Of a stretch of 64,000 nt of DNA, positions 42,295 through 50,804 are shown in pieces. How positions within the stretch are numbered: the first letter of the stretch is position 1; the number at the start of each line of letters is the position of its first letter. The stretch lies in contig NZ_JYNN01000001.1 in NCBI RefSeq assembly GCF_000934765.1, forward strand, positions 124,001 to 188,000. The letters run 5' to 3'. Below the pieces are notes generated by a model, which had not been told where the DNA came from, searched no databases, and saw nothing but the letters and a program-made list of their open reading frames with translations. Made by a program: the position numbers and the translations under genes. The DNA comes from Thiomicrospira microaerophila. Its GTDB lineage: Bacteria > Pseudomonadota > Gammaproteobacteria > Thiomicrospirales > Thiomicrospiraceae.

Positions 42295-43584
42295 TTGAAC
42301 ACATATTTTACCGCATTAGGCATAGATTTAGGGACCTCTGGTATACGCTTGTCAGTGGTCAGAAAATACCTATGTGACCAAGCAGATGACATCATCGCAA
42401 ATATTGCCTGCGCTATGCCAATGCCGATTAAACAAGCAAATCAAAGCGAACAAGCCACCGAACACTGGCAACAAGCATTGAACACCTGCTTAACCGAGCT
42501 CGAACAAACGGGCCTGATTGGCGACATTGACGGCATTATTGCCGATGCCACCTCCTCCACTCTGCTACTGATGGATGCGGCAGGCCACGCCCTTTGCCCG
42601 GCGTTAATGTATGACGACAAACGCGCTACAACGCAATCCGAACAACTAGCCCCGCTGCTTTCTGCGCGTTCAGGCGCACAAGGCGCCACGAGCAGTCTAG
42701 CCAAAGCCCTCTGGCTAGCCGAACATTATAACGCAACAGATGCCCATCTTGCGCATCAAATTGACTGGCTTAACTATCAATTCATCGGTACATTTAGCGC
42801 AACCGATGAAAACAACCTATTAAAACTGGGTTATGATTCGATTGAACAACGCTGGCCAGAAACGCTAAAACAACGCTTGCCGTTCAAACTGCCCACCGCC
42901 GTAGCCGCTGGCAGCCCCATCGGTTATGTCGGCCAACCCATGCAAATTCACTGGGGGTTTCGAGCGGATTGTCAGGTATTTGCCGGCACCACCGACAGCA
43001 TCGCGGCCTTCCTCGCCGCTGGCGCCGATGACATCGGTGATGCGGTCAGCGCACTGGGTTCAACACTGGCGATTAAGCTCTTGAGCGATCAACCTTTGTT
43101 TGATGCAAAACAGGGAATCTACAGTCATAAATTGGGCGATAAATGGCTAGTCGGGGGCGCGTCCAATGTCGGCGGAGCGGTTTTGCTGCATCATTTCAGT
43201 CTTGATCGCATCAAACAACTTGTGCCGCTCATCGACATTAACCAACCCACTGGACTAGACTGCTATCCGCTAATTCGCGCAGGCGAGCGCTTTCCGATTG
43301 CAGACGCGCAGCTTGCACCGATTATCCCTGATACAGACAACGACCTAATACGCTTACAAGCGCTGATTGAAGGACTGGTCAAGGTGGAGGTCTTAGCTTA
43401 TCAAAAACTCAATGAATTGGGTGCGCCCAAGGTAAAACGGATTTTTGCTGTCGGTGGCGGACATCACAACCAGGCCTGGTCAGACTTGCGCGCGCAGCAT
43501 TTACCCGCTAAACTTGCGCCCGCTTTTAGCCAGTCTGCCGCCTACGGCGTTACGCGACTTATCAACCTTGGAGACAAAACATGA
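42295..43584 (+). CDS. FGGY carbohydrate kinase, probable D-ribulokinase
   Basis: 429 residues with the FGGY hexokinase-like fold: GIDLGTSGIRLSVV (nucleotide loop), FAGTTDSIAAFLAAGADD, SALGSTLAIKLLS, YSHKLGDKWLVGGASNVGGA and AVGGGHHNQAW. These segments agree closely with my memory of the cyanobacterial/plant-type D-ribulose kinase rather than bacterial xylulokinase. Its product would be ribulose-5-phosphate, which could enter the Calvin cycle through phosphoribulokinase. Start TTG at 42295. The HopJ-family gene overlaps its end by four bases. Substrate is inference from similarity. Confidence 0.8.
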   Translation: MNTYFTALGIDLGTSGIRLSVVRKYLCDQADDIIANIACAMPMPIKQANQSEQATEHWQQALNTCLTELEQTGLIGDIDGIIADATSSTLLLMDAAGHALCPALMYDDKRATTQSEQLAPLLSARSGAQGATSSLAKALWLAEHYNATDAHLAHQIDWLNYQFIGTFSATDENNLLKLGYDSIEQRWPETLKQRLPFKLPTAVAAGSPIGYVGQPMQIHWGFRADCQVFAGTTDSIAAFLAAGADDIGDAVSALGSTLAIKLLSDQPLFDAKQGIYSHKLGDKWLVGGASNVGGAVLLHHFSLDRIKQLVPLIDINQPTGLDCYPLIRAGERFPIADAQLAPIIPDTDNDLIRLQALIEGLVKVEVLAYQKLNELGAPKVKRIFAVGGGHHNQAWSDLRAQHLPAKLAPAFSQSAAYGVTRLINLGDKT

Positions 43585-43949
43585 CCACTCAACAACCGAT
43601 TGAACAGCCGATTGAACAGCTAATTGAACAACTTAACCAAGCGCCTGTTGCGTTTAACCAAGTCATCGCCTGCATTGAGACTCATTATGCATTTACGCCT
43701 TGCGCCTTTAAAAATGGCGATACCTTTAATCAAGCTAACACCAACAACGGCTCATGCAAAATCTTTGGTTTTGCCAAACTTAATAACCTATCTGAACAAG
43801 CCACACTGCACGCCTTTGGTGATTTTTACACCCAAGACGTGCTACAAAACCCAGATGCCCAAGACCATCAAAACATTCGTAACTTTATTAAACATGGCTG
43901 GGCCGGCATCGAATTCGAAGGCGAACCACTAGCTCGAAAGACACTCTAA
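43581..43949 (+). CDS. HopJ-family protein
   Basis: 122 residues. YAFTPCAFKNGDTFNQANTN, SCKIFGFAKLNNLSEQATL and DHQNIRNFIKHGWAGIEFEG match the HopJ family, first described from a Pseudomonas type III effector but common in free-living bacteria with no secretion system; a house-keeping role is more likely. Residues 6-18 (PIEQPIEQLIEQ) come from a 12-base imperfect tandem repeat (CCGATTGAACAG twice, then CTAATTGAACAA; 43596-43631). The ATG overlaps the kinase stop by four bases. Confidence 0.82.
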   Translation: MTTQQPIEQPIEQLIEQLNQAPVAFNQVIACIETHYAFTPCAFKNGDTFNQANTNNGSCKIFGFAKLNNLSEQATLHAFGDFYTQDVLQNPDAQDHQNIRNFIKHGWAGIEFEGEPLARKTL

Positions 43950-43976
43950 TCGGCTATCAAATTAAGAGGAAAACCA

Positions 43977-44065
43977 GTCATTGCGAGGAGCGCAGCGACG
44001 CGGCAATCTCTCAAGGGCGTGCACCGTCTGCAAGAGATTGCCACGGCCTTCAGCCTCGCAATGAC
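43977..44065. repeat. GTCATTGCGAGG inverted-repeat element, copy C
   Basis: 89 bases bounded by GTCATTGCGAGG and CCTCGCAATGAC, internally as copies A and B. A second decayed end (ACCTCGCGATG, 44079-44089) follows and leads into the tail module. Confidence 0.88.
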
Positions 44066-44090
44066 GCGTGATTTTTTGACCTCGCGATGC

Positions 44091-44140
44091 ACAAGTTGTA
44101 ACTTGTTGATTTATTATTTATTTAAGATGCGTTTGACCTG
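44091..44140 (-). repeat. Tail module of the composite repeat, alone
   Basis: GTTGTAACTTGTTGATTTATTATTTA...GATGCGTTTGACC matches the tail next to P1 in copies 1, 2 and 59378. Here no P1-P2 unit accompanies it, and its right end runs into the exonuclease gene, supplying its last codons and TAA. Confidence 0.75.
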
Positions 44141-44754
44141 TCCATCAAGCGTTTGAGTTTGACATAAATCATCGCGGTCATCAAGGCATCATTAAACGCA
44201 TCATGCTGCCCTAAACTGGGTAGATTAAGTTTTGATAAAATCGTTTTGAAACTTAAATCAAATACTTCATGCTCAGGCTGCAACCAATCTTTATAAAACT
44301 TTTTATGGTACAACTCAGACACTTCAATCCGTTGGTTGGGCAGGTTAATCCCCAGCCAAGGTTTAATCACCGCATTCACCATCGCCATATCAAACTCTAG
44401 ATAGTAACCAACTAGCGGGCGAGAACCAATGAACTCAACAAACTGGCGAATTGCCACTTGCTCATCCAATCCCTGCTCCACATCCATATTGCGCAAACCA
44501 TGAATCACAATACTTTCTGGATTTATCCCTTGCTGCTGCTTAAACTTAAGATTCAAACTCTGGCTCGATAAAATTTCAGTACCGCGAATCTTGATTGCAC
44601 TCAAGGACACAATCTTGTCTTGGCTGGGATTTAAGCCGGTGGTTTCACAGTCAAAACACACCACATCTTGATCGGATGGCGCATCAAATAAATAACAAAA
44701 CTCAGGGTCTTTTAGCCGGTATTTCAACCAGGCCTGGTTGATGGACTTTAACAT
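44122..44754 (-). CDS. DnaQ-like 3'-5' exonuclease (DEDDh)
   Basis: 210 residues. Exonuclease motifs: Exo I CFDCETTGL (D35, E37), Exo II VGYYLEFDMAMV, Exo III HDAFNDALMT with the catalytic His. It resembles the polymerase III epsilon family without the polymerase-binding tail. Its last residues SNAS and stop lie within a repeat module, so the original C-terminus was probably replaced. The start shares one base with the stop of the DUF294 gene. This pair commonly accompanies acetate permease clusters in gammaproteobacteria. Confidence 0.87.
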   Translation of the reverse strand: MLKSINQAWLKYRLKDPEFCYLFDAPSDQDVVCFDCETTGLNPSQDKIVSLSAIKIRGTEILSSQSLNLKFKQQQGINPESIVIHGLRNMDVEQGLDEQVAIRQFVEFIGSRPLVGYYLEFDMAMVNAVIKPWLGINLPNQRIEVSELYHKKFYKDWLQPEHEVFDLSFKTILSKLNLPSLGQHDAFNDALMTAMIYVKLKRLMDRSNAS

Positions 44755-46586
44755 TAGCGCATTGCATCCATTTTAAAATGTTGTTCGATAAACTTTTTAA
44801 ACTTATTCACGACCCCAAACGCATCCTTAAGCAGGTCTTGGTGAAAATGATTTAAATGATCGGTTTCAATCGCATTATCCATCGGCTTACCAAGCGCTTT
44901 TTTGTCTAACATCGCTTGAAGACGCAGGGTGTTTAAGAAGTTTAGCGTTTCACCCAATTCCACACCAAACTGCTCATCAAATACATGCTGGTTAATCAAC
45001 TCGCGGATACGCCAATGGGTATTGGTTTTTTCAATCCCTTTTTCTAGTGCCAAACAGCGCACACCATGAACGATAGGGAAAATACCGCCCTTCTTCAAAT
45101 CAATCGAATGACCGTCGTCTTTTTGCGTGATTAAACGCCCAAACAAACCAATCGGTGTTTCAAACTGCAACACACTGCGCGCAAACTGCGGCAGAAACAT
45201 TTGACGCTTATTCACCTGTTGCTGCAATACCTGTTTAATGCGCGCCAACTTGCTCGCATCACCCTGTACCGCCTGGGCATCAAACAAAATCGCCAAGTTC
45301 ATAAAACTCTCTAACGAGGGTTTTTCAAACCAGCTCACTATCTGGGCTTCAAACTGGCTTTGACTCATGCGCCAAGCCGGGTTTGAAATCATGATATCCC
45401 CCGGGCAAGGTGGAAAACCTAACGCGATAAGCTTGGTTGAATAGTTTTCACAAAATCTGGCCAAAGCCACTGCATCAACATCATCGTCATAGACCACCGC
45501 ATTATCCTGATCCGTGCGCACCACCTGCTCAGATCGCCCTTCGCTGCCCATCACAATAAAGCTAGCCTGCGCAAACTGACCGTCCTGATCCAAAATCTCC
45601 CACAACCTGGCTTGCAACTTACGATGCAATTCATTAACGAGCTTAGCGATATAATGGGTTTTAACACCCTTATTTGATAACCCGGCGACCAAGTCATCGA
45701 TTTGTTGGGTGACTTTTTTCAAATCCTCAAAACTGTCCGCACGCTCCAACGTCAACATCACAAGGCCTGATTGATTGGCAAACAAACTCATTAACTCCTT
45801 TTGATGCAACACCCCAATAAAACTCTGTTTATCACGCACCATGAGCCGATCAACACCGTAACGCGTCATTTTTAACAAGGCATTGAACAAATAGTCATTT
45901 TGGTGAATCGAAATCACCGGATAACTCACCATATCGGCAATCGGATTCGCCAAATCAAAGCCATGAATCGCTAGACCGCGTAACAAATCCGACGAAGTAA
46001 TCACCCCCACTTGATCGCCATCCTTGACCAAGCACGCATCGGTTTTATGCGCTTCCATTTGTTCAACACAGGATTTAATCGATGTTTGACAGGATATCTC
46101 GACCAAGGCATGCAAAGGCGCGATTTTCACCGCATCCATCATCGCCTCAGAAGAAGATTCAATCTGCAATTGCTGATGAAAGCGACTGAGTTTTTCGGTG
46201 ATGTCATTAAAATAAAAGGCTTCAAAATCCGGGTTATTCTTCAGTAGCTTGGCAAACACCGTGTTCGGTAAACGATAAGCCAAGGTTTCTTCAATCGCGT
46301 GATAGTTAAGTTTGGCTTTTTGATCCAACAGCGTGGACGCCCCAAACTGCGCATTGGTGCCATAAATCGCACACTGACCTGCGCCCTCATCATCCTGACA
46401 CTCTGAAACCCGCCCCTTCATAACAATATACAAAAAGGCATGTTCAGCCAGATCTAAGGGAATCTTGTCATCCTTGGCAAAATACACCACATCTAACGCG
46501 CTAGCCGCCTGCTCCAACCAGGCCTGGTCAAGCCGATCAAACGGATGAAGGGTTTGCAAAAAACGGGTTTGCTCTAATATCGACAT
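44754..46586 (-). CDS. cNMP-binding/CBS/DUF294 nucleotidyltransferase-like regulator
   Basis: 610 residues. Order: cyclic-nucleotide-binding-like domain (about 10-125), two CBS motifs (about 155-275), DUF294 nucleotidyltransferase-like domain with MGSEGRSEQVVRTDQDNAVVYDDD (about 347-371), and the DUF294 C-terminal helical domain (about 455-600). The GSxxR...DxD core is that of GlnD/GlnE-like transferases, so it may modify a protein. Placed after actP and before the exonuclease; a role in acetate uptake control is inference. Confidence 0.88.
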   Translation of the reverse strand: MSILEQTRFLQTLHPFDRLDQAWLEQAASALDVVYFAKDDKIPLDLAEHAFLYIVMKGRVSECQDDEGAGQCAIYGTNAQFGASTLLDQKAKLNYHAIEETLAYRLPNTVFAKLLKNNPDFEAFYFNDITEKLSRFHQQLQIESSSEAMMDAVKIAPLHALVEISCQTSIKSCVEQMEAHKTDACLVKDGDQVGVITSSDLLRGLAIHGFDLANPIADMVSYPVISIHQNDYLFNALLKMTRYGVDRLMVRDKQSFIGVLHQKELMSLFANQSGLVMLTLERADSFEDLKKVTQQIDDLVAGLSNKGVKTHYIAKLVNELHRKLQARLWEILDQDGQFAQASFIVMGSEGRSEQVVRTDQDNAVVYDDDVDAVALARFCENYSTKLIALGFPPCPGDIMISNPAWRMSQSQFEAQIVSWFEKPSLESFMNLAILFDAQAVQGDASKLARIKQVLQQQVNKRQMFLPQFARSVLQFETPIGLFGRLITQKDDGHSIDLKKGGIFPIVHGVRCLALEKGIEKTNTHWRIRELINQHVFDEQFGVELGETLNFLNTLRLQAMLDKKALGKPMDNAIETDHLNHFHQDLLKDAFGVVNKFKKFIEQHFKMDAMR

Positions 46587-46637
46587 AGACCATCCTTAAG
46601 ATTATAAAAACAAAAATGGGTAACAAAAGTTGATGAC

Positions 46638-46664
46638 AAAAAAGGGAGCCGAAGCTCCCTTTAT
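46638..46664 (-). terminator. Rho-independent terminator of actP
   Basis: AAAGGGAGC-CGAA-GCTCCCTTT hairpin with a T-run in the leftward transcript, 30 bases after actP. The DUF294 gene probably has its own promoter or depends on read-through. Confidence 0.85.
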
Positions 46665-46692
46665 TATGGTTTAAATTTCTTAAAATTGAAAC

Positions 46693-48309
46693 CTATTTAC
46701 CATGTGCTTGTGCCATAAACTCTTCTGTATTACCACGGTCAGCCGTTAAATAACTCACAACGACTGTGACAATCACCGCAAACGGTACAGAATATAACGC
46801 TGGGTTAACCAATACATCAATGCCCATTATTGATTTGGTGCCAAAGAAGGCCGCAAACGTAAAGATCAATGATGAAATTAAACCAGCCGCCATACCAATA
46901 ATCACCGCTTGACTGGTCAACTTACGCCACCATACTGCGAAAACCAAAGCTGGCGCAAAGGTACTGGCTGCAATACCAAAACACATCGCAACCAACATCG
47001 CCACGTTTTGCTCTTTTAACCAAATCGACATTGCAATTGCGCTAACCGCTAACACACCCGCGCCGATTTTCGCAAAACGAACTTGCTCTTCATCGGTTGA
47101 GTTAGGGCGTAATACACCTTTATACAAGTCATGCGACAAGCTGGTTGTGGCTGAGATCAATAGACCCGCCGAGGTACTTAGCATCGCCGCCATTGCACCC
47201 GCTGCAATCACACCCATCAACAACTGTCCGCCCATCATTTCGCCTAACATCGGCATCGTCATGTTGGTTGCAACACCACGCTGACCCGAGGCTAATAACT
47301 CAACTAATGTTGGGTATAATGCATACATCGCAATCAAACCAACAAAGAAAACACTGCCGTAGAAAATCGCTAAGCCCCAAATAGTGAACTCGGCTGATTT
47401 ACGCGCATCTTTGGCGTTAGACACTGTGTAGAAACGAATCAAAATGTGAGGTAAACCTAATACACCTAAGAACAAAGCCAATACCAAACTAGCGTTATTC
47501 ATTAGGTCACGTAAACCTACACCAGGTGAAATCGCATTCGGTGCATCGGTCATTATGCCACGCACGGTTTCAATCGCTACCGCACTTTCCGCATTGGTCA
47601 TACCCGCAATCGCGGCCACGGCTTCAGCATTACCTGCGGCGACTAATGGTGGAACAATATCTTTACCTTCAACCACCATACCGACTGGGTTACCGCCAAA
47701 GAAGGCAATAATACCGAAAATCAACAAGAACATTAACGCACCAAACAGGATAGCACCCTGTACGGCTTGGTTATAGCTTGTTCCTTTCATCCCACCCATG
47801 ATAACGAAAATCGCCATCAATGAACCGGTTACGATAACGGTTGGCAAATAATCCCAGCCCAATAACAAACCAAATAACAGACCCGCGCCAACGATTTGCG
47901 GTACCAAATACATAACACACAATACCAGGGTAGAGATCATCGCAATCATGCGAATGCCTTTTTCCGAGCCCTGATAACGCGCGTTCAATACGTCAGCGAC
48001 GGTAAATTTACCGACGTTTTTCAAGGGTCCGGCAATAATCAGCAGCACCACAATCCAAGCGGCAAAAAAGCCAAGTGCTAACCACCAGCCATCAACCCCC
48101 ATCAAGGCCACCGCGCCGGCCACACCCAAGAAACTGGCGGCCGATGCATAATCACCAAACATCGCCATACCGTTTACACGAGGCGAAATACCGCCACCCG
48201 CAACATAAAAGTTAGCGGTTGATGAGGTTGAGCGACGATGATAATAACTAATGTAGAGCGACAGGGCGATACCTAAAATCACCACACCCAGAGCAACAAT
48301 ATTTTCCAT
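46693..48309 (-). CDS. actP: Acetate/sodium:solute symporter, ActP-like
   Basis: 538 residues of the SSS family with about 13 membrane segments, beginning VALGVVILGIALSLYISYYHRRS and including NGMAMFGDYASAASFLG and GGMKGTSYNQAVQGAILFG. An extended hydrophilic loop (about 210-260) with alternating Ala/Glu, as in ActP-related symporters. Neighbouring acs and the DUF294 regulator support acetate or another short carboxylate as substrate. The small membrane gene ends one base upstream. Confidence 0.85.
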   Translation of the reverse strand: MENIVALGVVILGIALSLYISYYHRRSTSSTANFYVAGGGISPRVNGMAMFGDYASAASFLGVAGAVALMGVDGWWLALGFFAAWIVVLLIIAGPLKNVGKFTVADVLNARYQGSEKGIRMIAMISTLVLCVMYLVPQIVGAGLLFGLLLGWDYLPTVIVTGSLMAIFVIMGGMKGTSYNQAVQGAILFGALMFLLIFGIIAFFGGNPVGMVVEGKDIVPPLVAAGNAEAVAAIAGMTNAESAVAIETVRGIMTDAPNAISPGVGLRDLMNNASLVLALFLGVLGLPHILIRFYTVSNAKDARKSAEFTIWGLAIFYGSVFFVGLIAMYALYPTLVELLASGQRGVATNMTMPMLGEMMGGQLLMGVIAAGAMAAMLSTSAGLLISATTSLSHDLYKGVLRPNSTDEEQVRFAKIGAGVLAVSAIAMSIWLKEQNVAMLVAMCFGIAASTFAPALVFAVWWRKLTSQAVIIGMAAGLISSLIFTFAAFFGTKSIMGIDVLVNPALYSVPFAVIVTVVVSYLTADRGNTEEFMAQAHGK

Positions 48310-48540
48310 TTAGTTGGCTCCCTCTTCTTCTAATTGTTCTAATTTTCTAAGGTATAGGCGTGTGATAATCACCCCCGATACGATAATCAACAAGCCACCC
48401 CAAACAGCAAGCGGTAAGCCAATGACCTCTAACGCGGCAATATCTTTGAAGCTGGCTGACGTCATTAACGCCACTCCAAAGTAAAGCACGGTATAGATCA
48501 CCAACAAAATGCCAGCGAACTTAATTCTACCGTCATTCAT
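48310..48540 (-). CDS. Small membrane protein, DUF485-like
   Basis: 76 residues with two membrane segments (about 8-27 and 43-62, LPLAVWGGLLIIVSGVIITRLYL) and a charged tail LRKLEQLEEEG. Position directly before actP and topology match the DUF485 partner of acetate permeases, although similarity is only moderate. Confidence 0.75.
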   Translation of the reverse strand: MNDGRIKFAGILLVIYTVLYFGVALMTSASFKDIAALEVIGLPLAVWGGLLIIVSGVIITRLYLRKLEQLEEEGAN

Positions 48541-48585
48541 AGGATTTCCTTTTTTTGTTTATCCTCGTTAAAACCTAGCTCTTCC

Positions 48586-48626
48586 TAACCCGGATTTAGC
48601 TTCGAAGCGAAGCTAAATCCGGGTTA
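48586..48626. repeat. Perfect 19-bp inverted repeat
   Basis: TAACCCGGATTTAGCTTCG and its exact complement around loop AAG, between acs and the DUF485-like gene. CCCGGATTT-type hairpins of this sort are common dispersed repeats. No T-run adjoins it; it may still slow or protect the acs transcript end. Confidence 0.8.
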
Positions 48627-48770
48627 ACGAAGAACCCCAACAGCGGGTTATTATGATAAAAAAACCATTCAACCTGCAAGCATCAATTTGCACTTTTTGT
48701 GCCACATTATATTTATTCAAGCCCAAAATTTAATTATGATTAAAAAGTGCAAAGTAATTAATTAACCCAA

Positions 48771-50726
48771 CTATTGTTGCTGCAACTGCACCAATATCGA
48801 TGGGTCTTCCAGTGTGGAGGTATCCTGAGTGATTTCTTCACCCTTCGCGATGGTACGCAACAAACGGCGCATAATCTTACCTGAACGGGTTTTAGGTAAG
48901 TTGGAGCCAAAACGTATCTCATCGGGCTTGGCAATTGGGCCAATTTCTTTCGCCACCCAATTACGTAACTCGGTAATCATCGCATTGCGCTCATCCCCTG
49001 CAGGTAAATCAGTATTCAGGACCACAAACGCAAAAACCGACTCACCTTTAACATCATGCGGCTTACCAACGACCGCGGCTTCGGCTACTTTTGGATGTGC
49101 AACTAAGGCAGATTCAATTTCCATCGTACCTAATCGGTGACCTGACACATTCAATACGTCATCAATACGCCCTAAAATCCAAATATAACCATCCGCATCT
49201 TTATGCGCGCTATCGCCAACCACATAATATTTATTATTAAACTTAGCATAGTAGGTATCAATATAACGCTGATCATCGCCCCAAACGGTTTGCAACATAG
49301 ACGGCCAAGGCTTACGCACCACCAGATACCCCCCTTGGTTATTGCCAATCTCATTGCCCTCTTCATCCACCACGGCGGCATCAATACCTGGCAATGGACG
49401 GGTACACGAACCTGGCTTTAACGGTGTCACACCAGGGAAAGGCGCAATCATGTGCGCACCGGTTTCAGTTTGCCACCAGGTATCAATAATCGGACATTCA
49501 CCACGTCCAATCACCTCGTGATACCACATCCAAGCTTCAGGGTTGATCGGCTCGCCCACTGTGCCAAGAATACGCAACTTAGACAGGTCATACTGAGCAG
49601 GAATCTCTTTGCCAAATTTCATCAAGGCACGAATTGCGGTCGGCGCGGTATAGAATACCGTAACACCATGGTCTTGACACACCTGCCAGAAACGACCGGC
49701 ATCTGGATAGGTTGGCACACCTTCAAACATGAGAATGGTCGCGCCCATTGCCAAGGGGCCATAAGCCACATACGAATGGCCTGTAATCCAACCGACATCC
49801 GCAGTACACCAGAACACATCCTTATCTTTTAAATCGAACATCCACTCATTGGTGACCATCGCATTTAATAAATAACCTGCCGAACCATGTTGAACACCTT
49901 TTGGTTTACCTGTAGACCCTGAGGTATAAAGCAAAAATAACGGATGGTCAGCGGCTACCATAACCGGATCATGGTAATTACTCATTCCCGCTTCGGCTTC
50001 ATGCCACCATAAATCTCGACCTGCCTGCATGGTCACGTCTTGCTTAGTACGCTGGTAAACAATCACTTTTTTAACATGGTCACAGCCTTTTGATAAGGCT
50101 TCATCTACCGCCGCTTTAAGCGGAATCGATTTCCCGCCACGCAAGCCACCATCGGTGGTAATAATCATCTTAGCGCCGGCATTCTCAACGCGATCACGCA
50201 AGGCTTCAGCCGAGAATCCACCAAACACAATCGAATGAATCGCGCCGATACGTGCACAGGCCTGCATGGCAATGACCGCTTGCGGGATCATCGGCATATA
50301 AATAATCACCCGATCACCCTGCTTGATACCCTGAACCTTTAATGTATTAGCAAAACGGCACACTTCATCATGCAACTCTTGATAGGTGTAATGATGCACA
50401 TCACCTTTATCGCCCTCAAAAATAATCGCTAGCTTATCGCTCTTGGTATCCAAATGACGATCAATACAGTTATAAGACACATTCATCTCACCATCTGCAA
50501 ACCAGCGATACAAAGGTGCTTTCGACTCATCAAGTGCTTGAGTAAAAGGTTTGTGCCAGCTTAGTTTTTCTTTGGCTAAGTCTGCCCAAAAACCAACATG
50601 ATCTTGTTCTGCTTTGGCATACATTTCAGCGAGCTTGGCTTCGGTAATTGTGGCTTGGGCTTTGATGGCTTCTGAAGGTTCAAAAACTCGGGTTTCGGTT
50701 AAAATGGATTCAATATTCGTTGACAT
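48771..50726 (-). CDS. acs: Acetyl-CoA synthetase
   Basis: 651-residue AMP-forming enzyme activating acetate. [15 protein letters not shown] is the ATP-binding loop, TWWQTETG the acetate-pocket segment, and the C-terminal [14 protein letters not shown] holds the Lys normally controlled by acetylation. Full length for the family. Followed by the permease genes, so import and activation are linked. The reading frame begins 78 bases after the diguanylate cyclase gene. Confidence 0.97.
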   Translation of the reverse strand: MSTNIESILTETRVFEPSEAIKAQATITEAKLAEMYAKAEQDHVGFWADLAKEKLSWHKPFTQALDESKAPLYRWFADGEMNVSYNCIDRHLDTKSDKLAIIFEGDKGDVHHYTYQELHDEVCRFANTLKVQGIKQGDRVIIYMPMIPQAVIAMQACARIGAIHSIVFGGFSAEALRDRVENAGAKMIITTDGGLRGGKSIPLKAAVDEALSKGCDHVKKVIVYQRTKQDVTMQAGRDLWWHEAEAGMSNYHDPVMVAADHPLFLLYTSGSTGKPKGVQHGSAGYLLNAMVTNEWMFDLKDKDVFWCTADVGWITGHSYVAYGPLAMGATILMFEGVPTYPDAGRFWQVCQDHGVTVFYTAPTAIRALMKFGKEIPAQYDLSKLRILGTVGEPINPEAWMWYHEVIGRGECPIIDTWWQTETGAHMIAPFPGVTPLKPGSCTRPLPGIDAAVVDEEGNEIGNNQGGYLVVRKPWPSMLQTVWGDDQRYIDTYYAKFNNKYYVVGDSAHKDADGYIWILGRIDDVLNVSGHRLGTMEIESALVAHPKVAEAAVVGKPHDVKGESVFAFVVLNTDLPAGDERNAMITELRNWVAKEIGPIAKPDEIRFGSNLPKTRSGKIMRRLLRTIAKGEEITQDTSTLEDPSILVQLQQQ

Positions 50727-50804
50727 TCACGCCTCCGCTTGTTTAATAAATAATGGTATAAACATAAAGTTTCGATATTCTACCGTTTTTGCTCTTTAAT
50801 CTGT

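Noticed and set aside
43581..43949. Type III secreted effector
   Set aside because: The HopJ name is historical; no secretion genes or virulence context is present.
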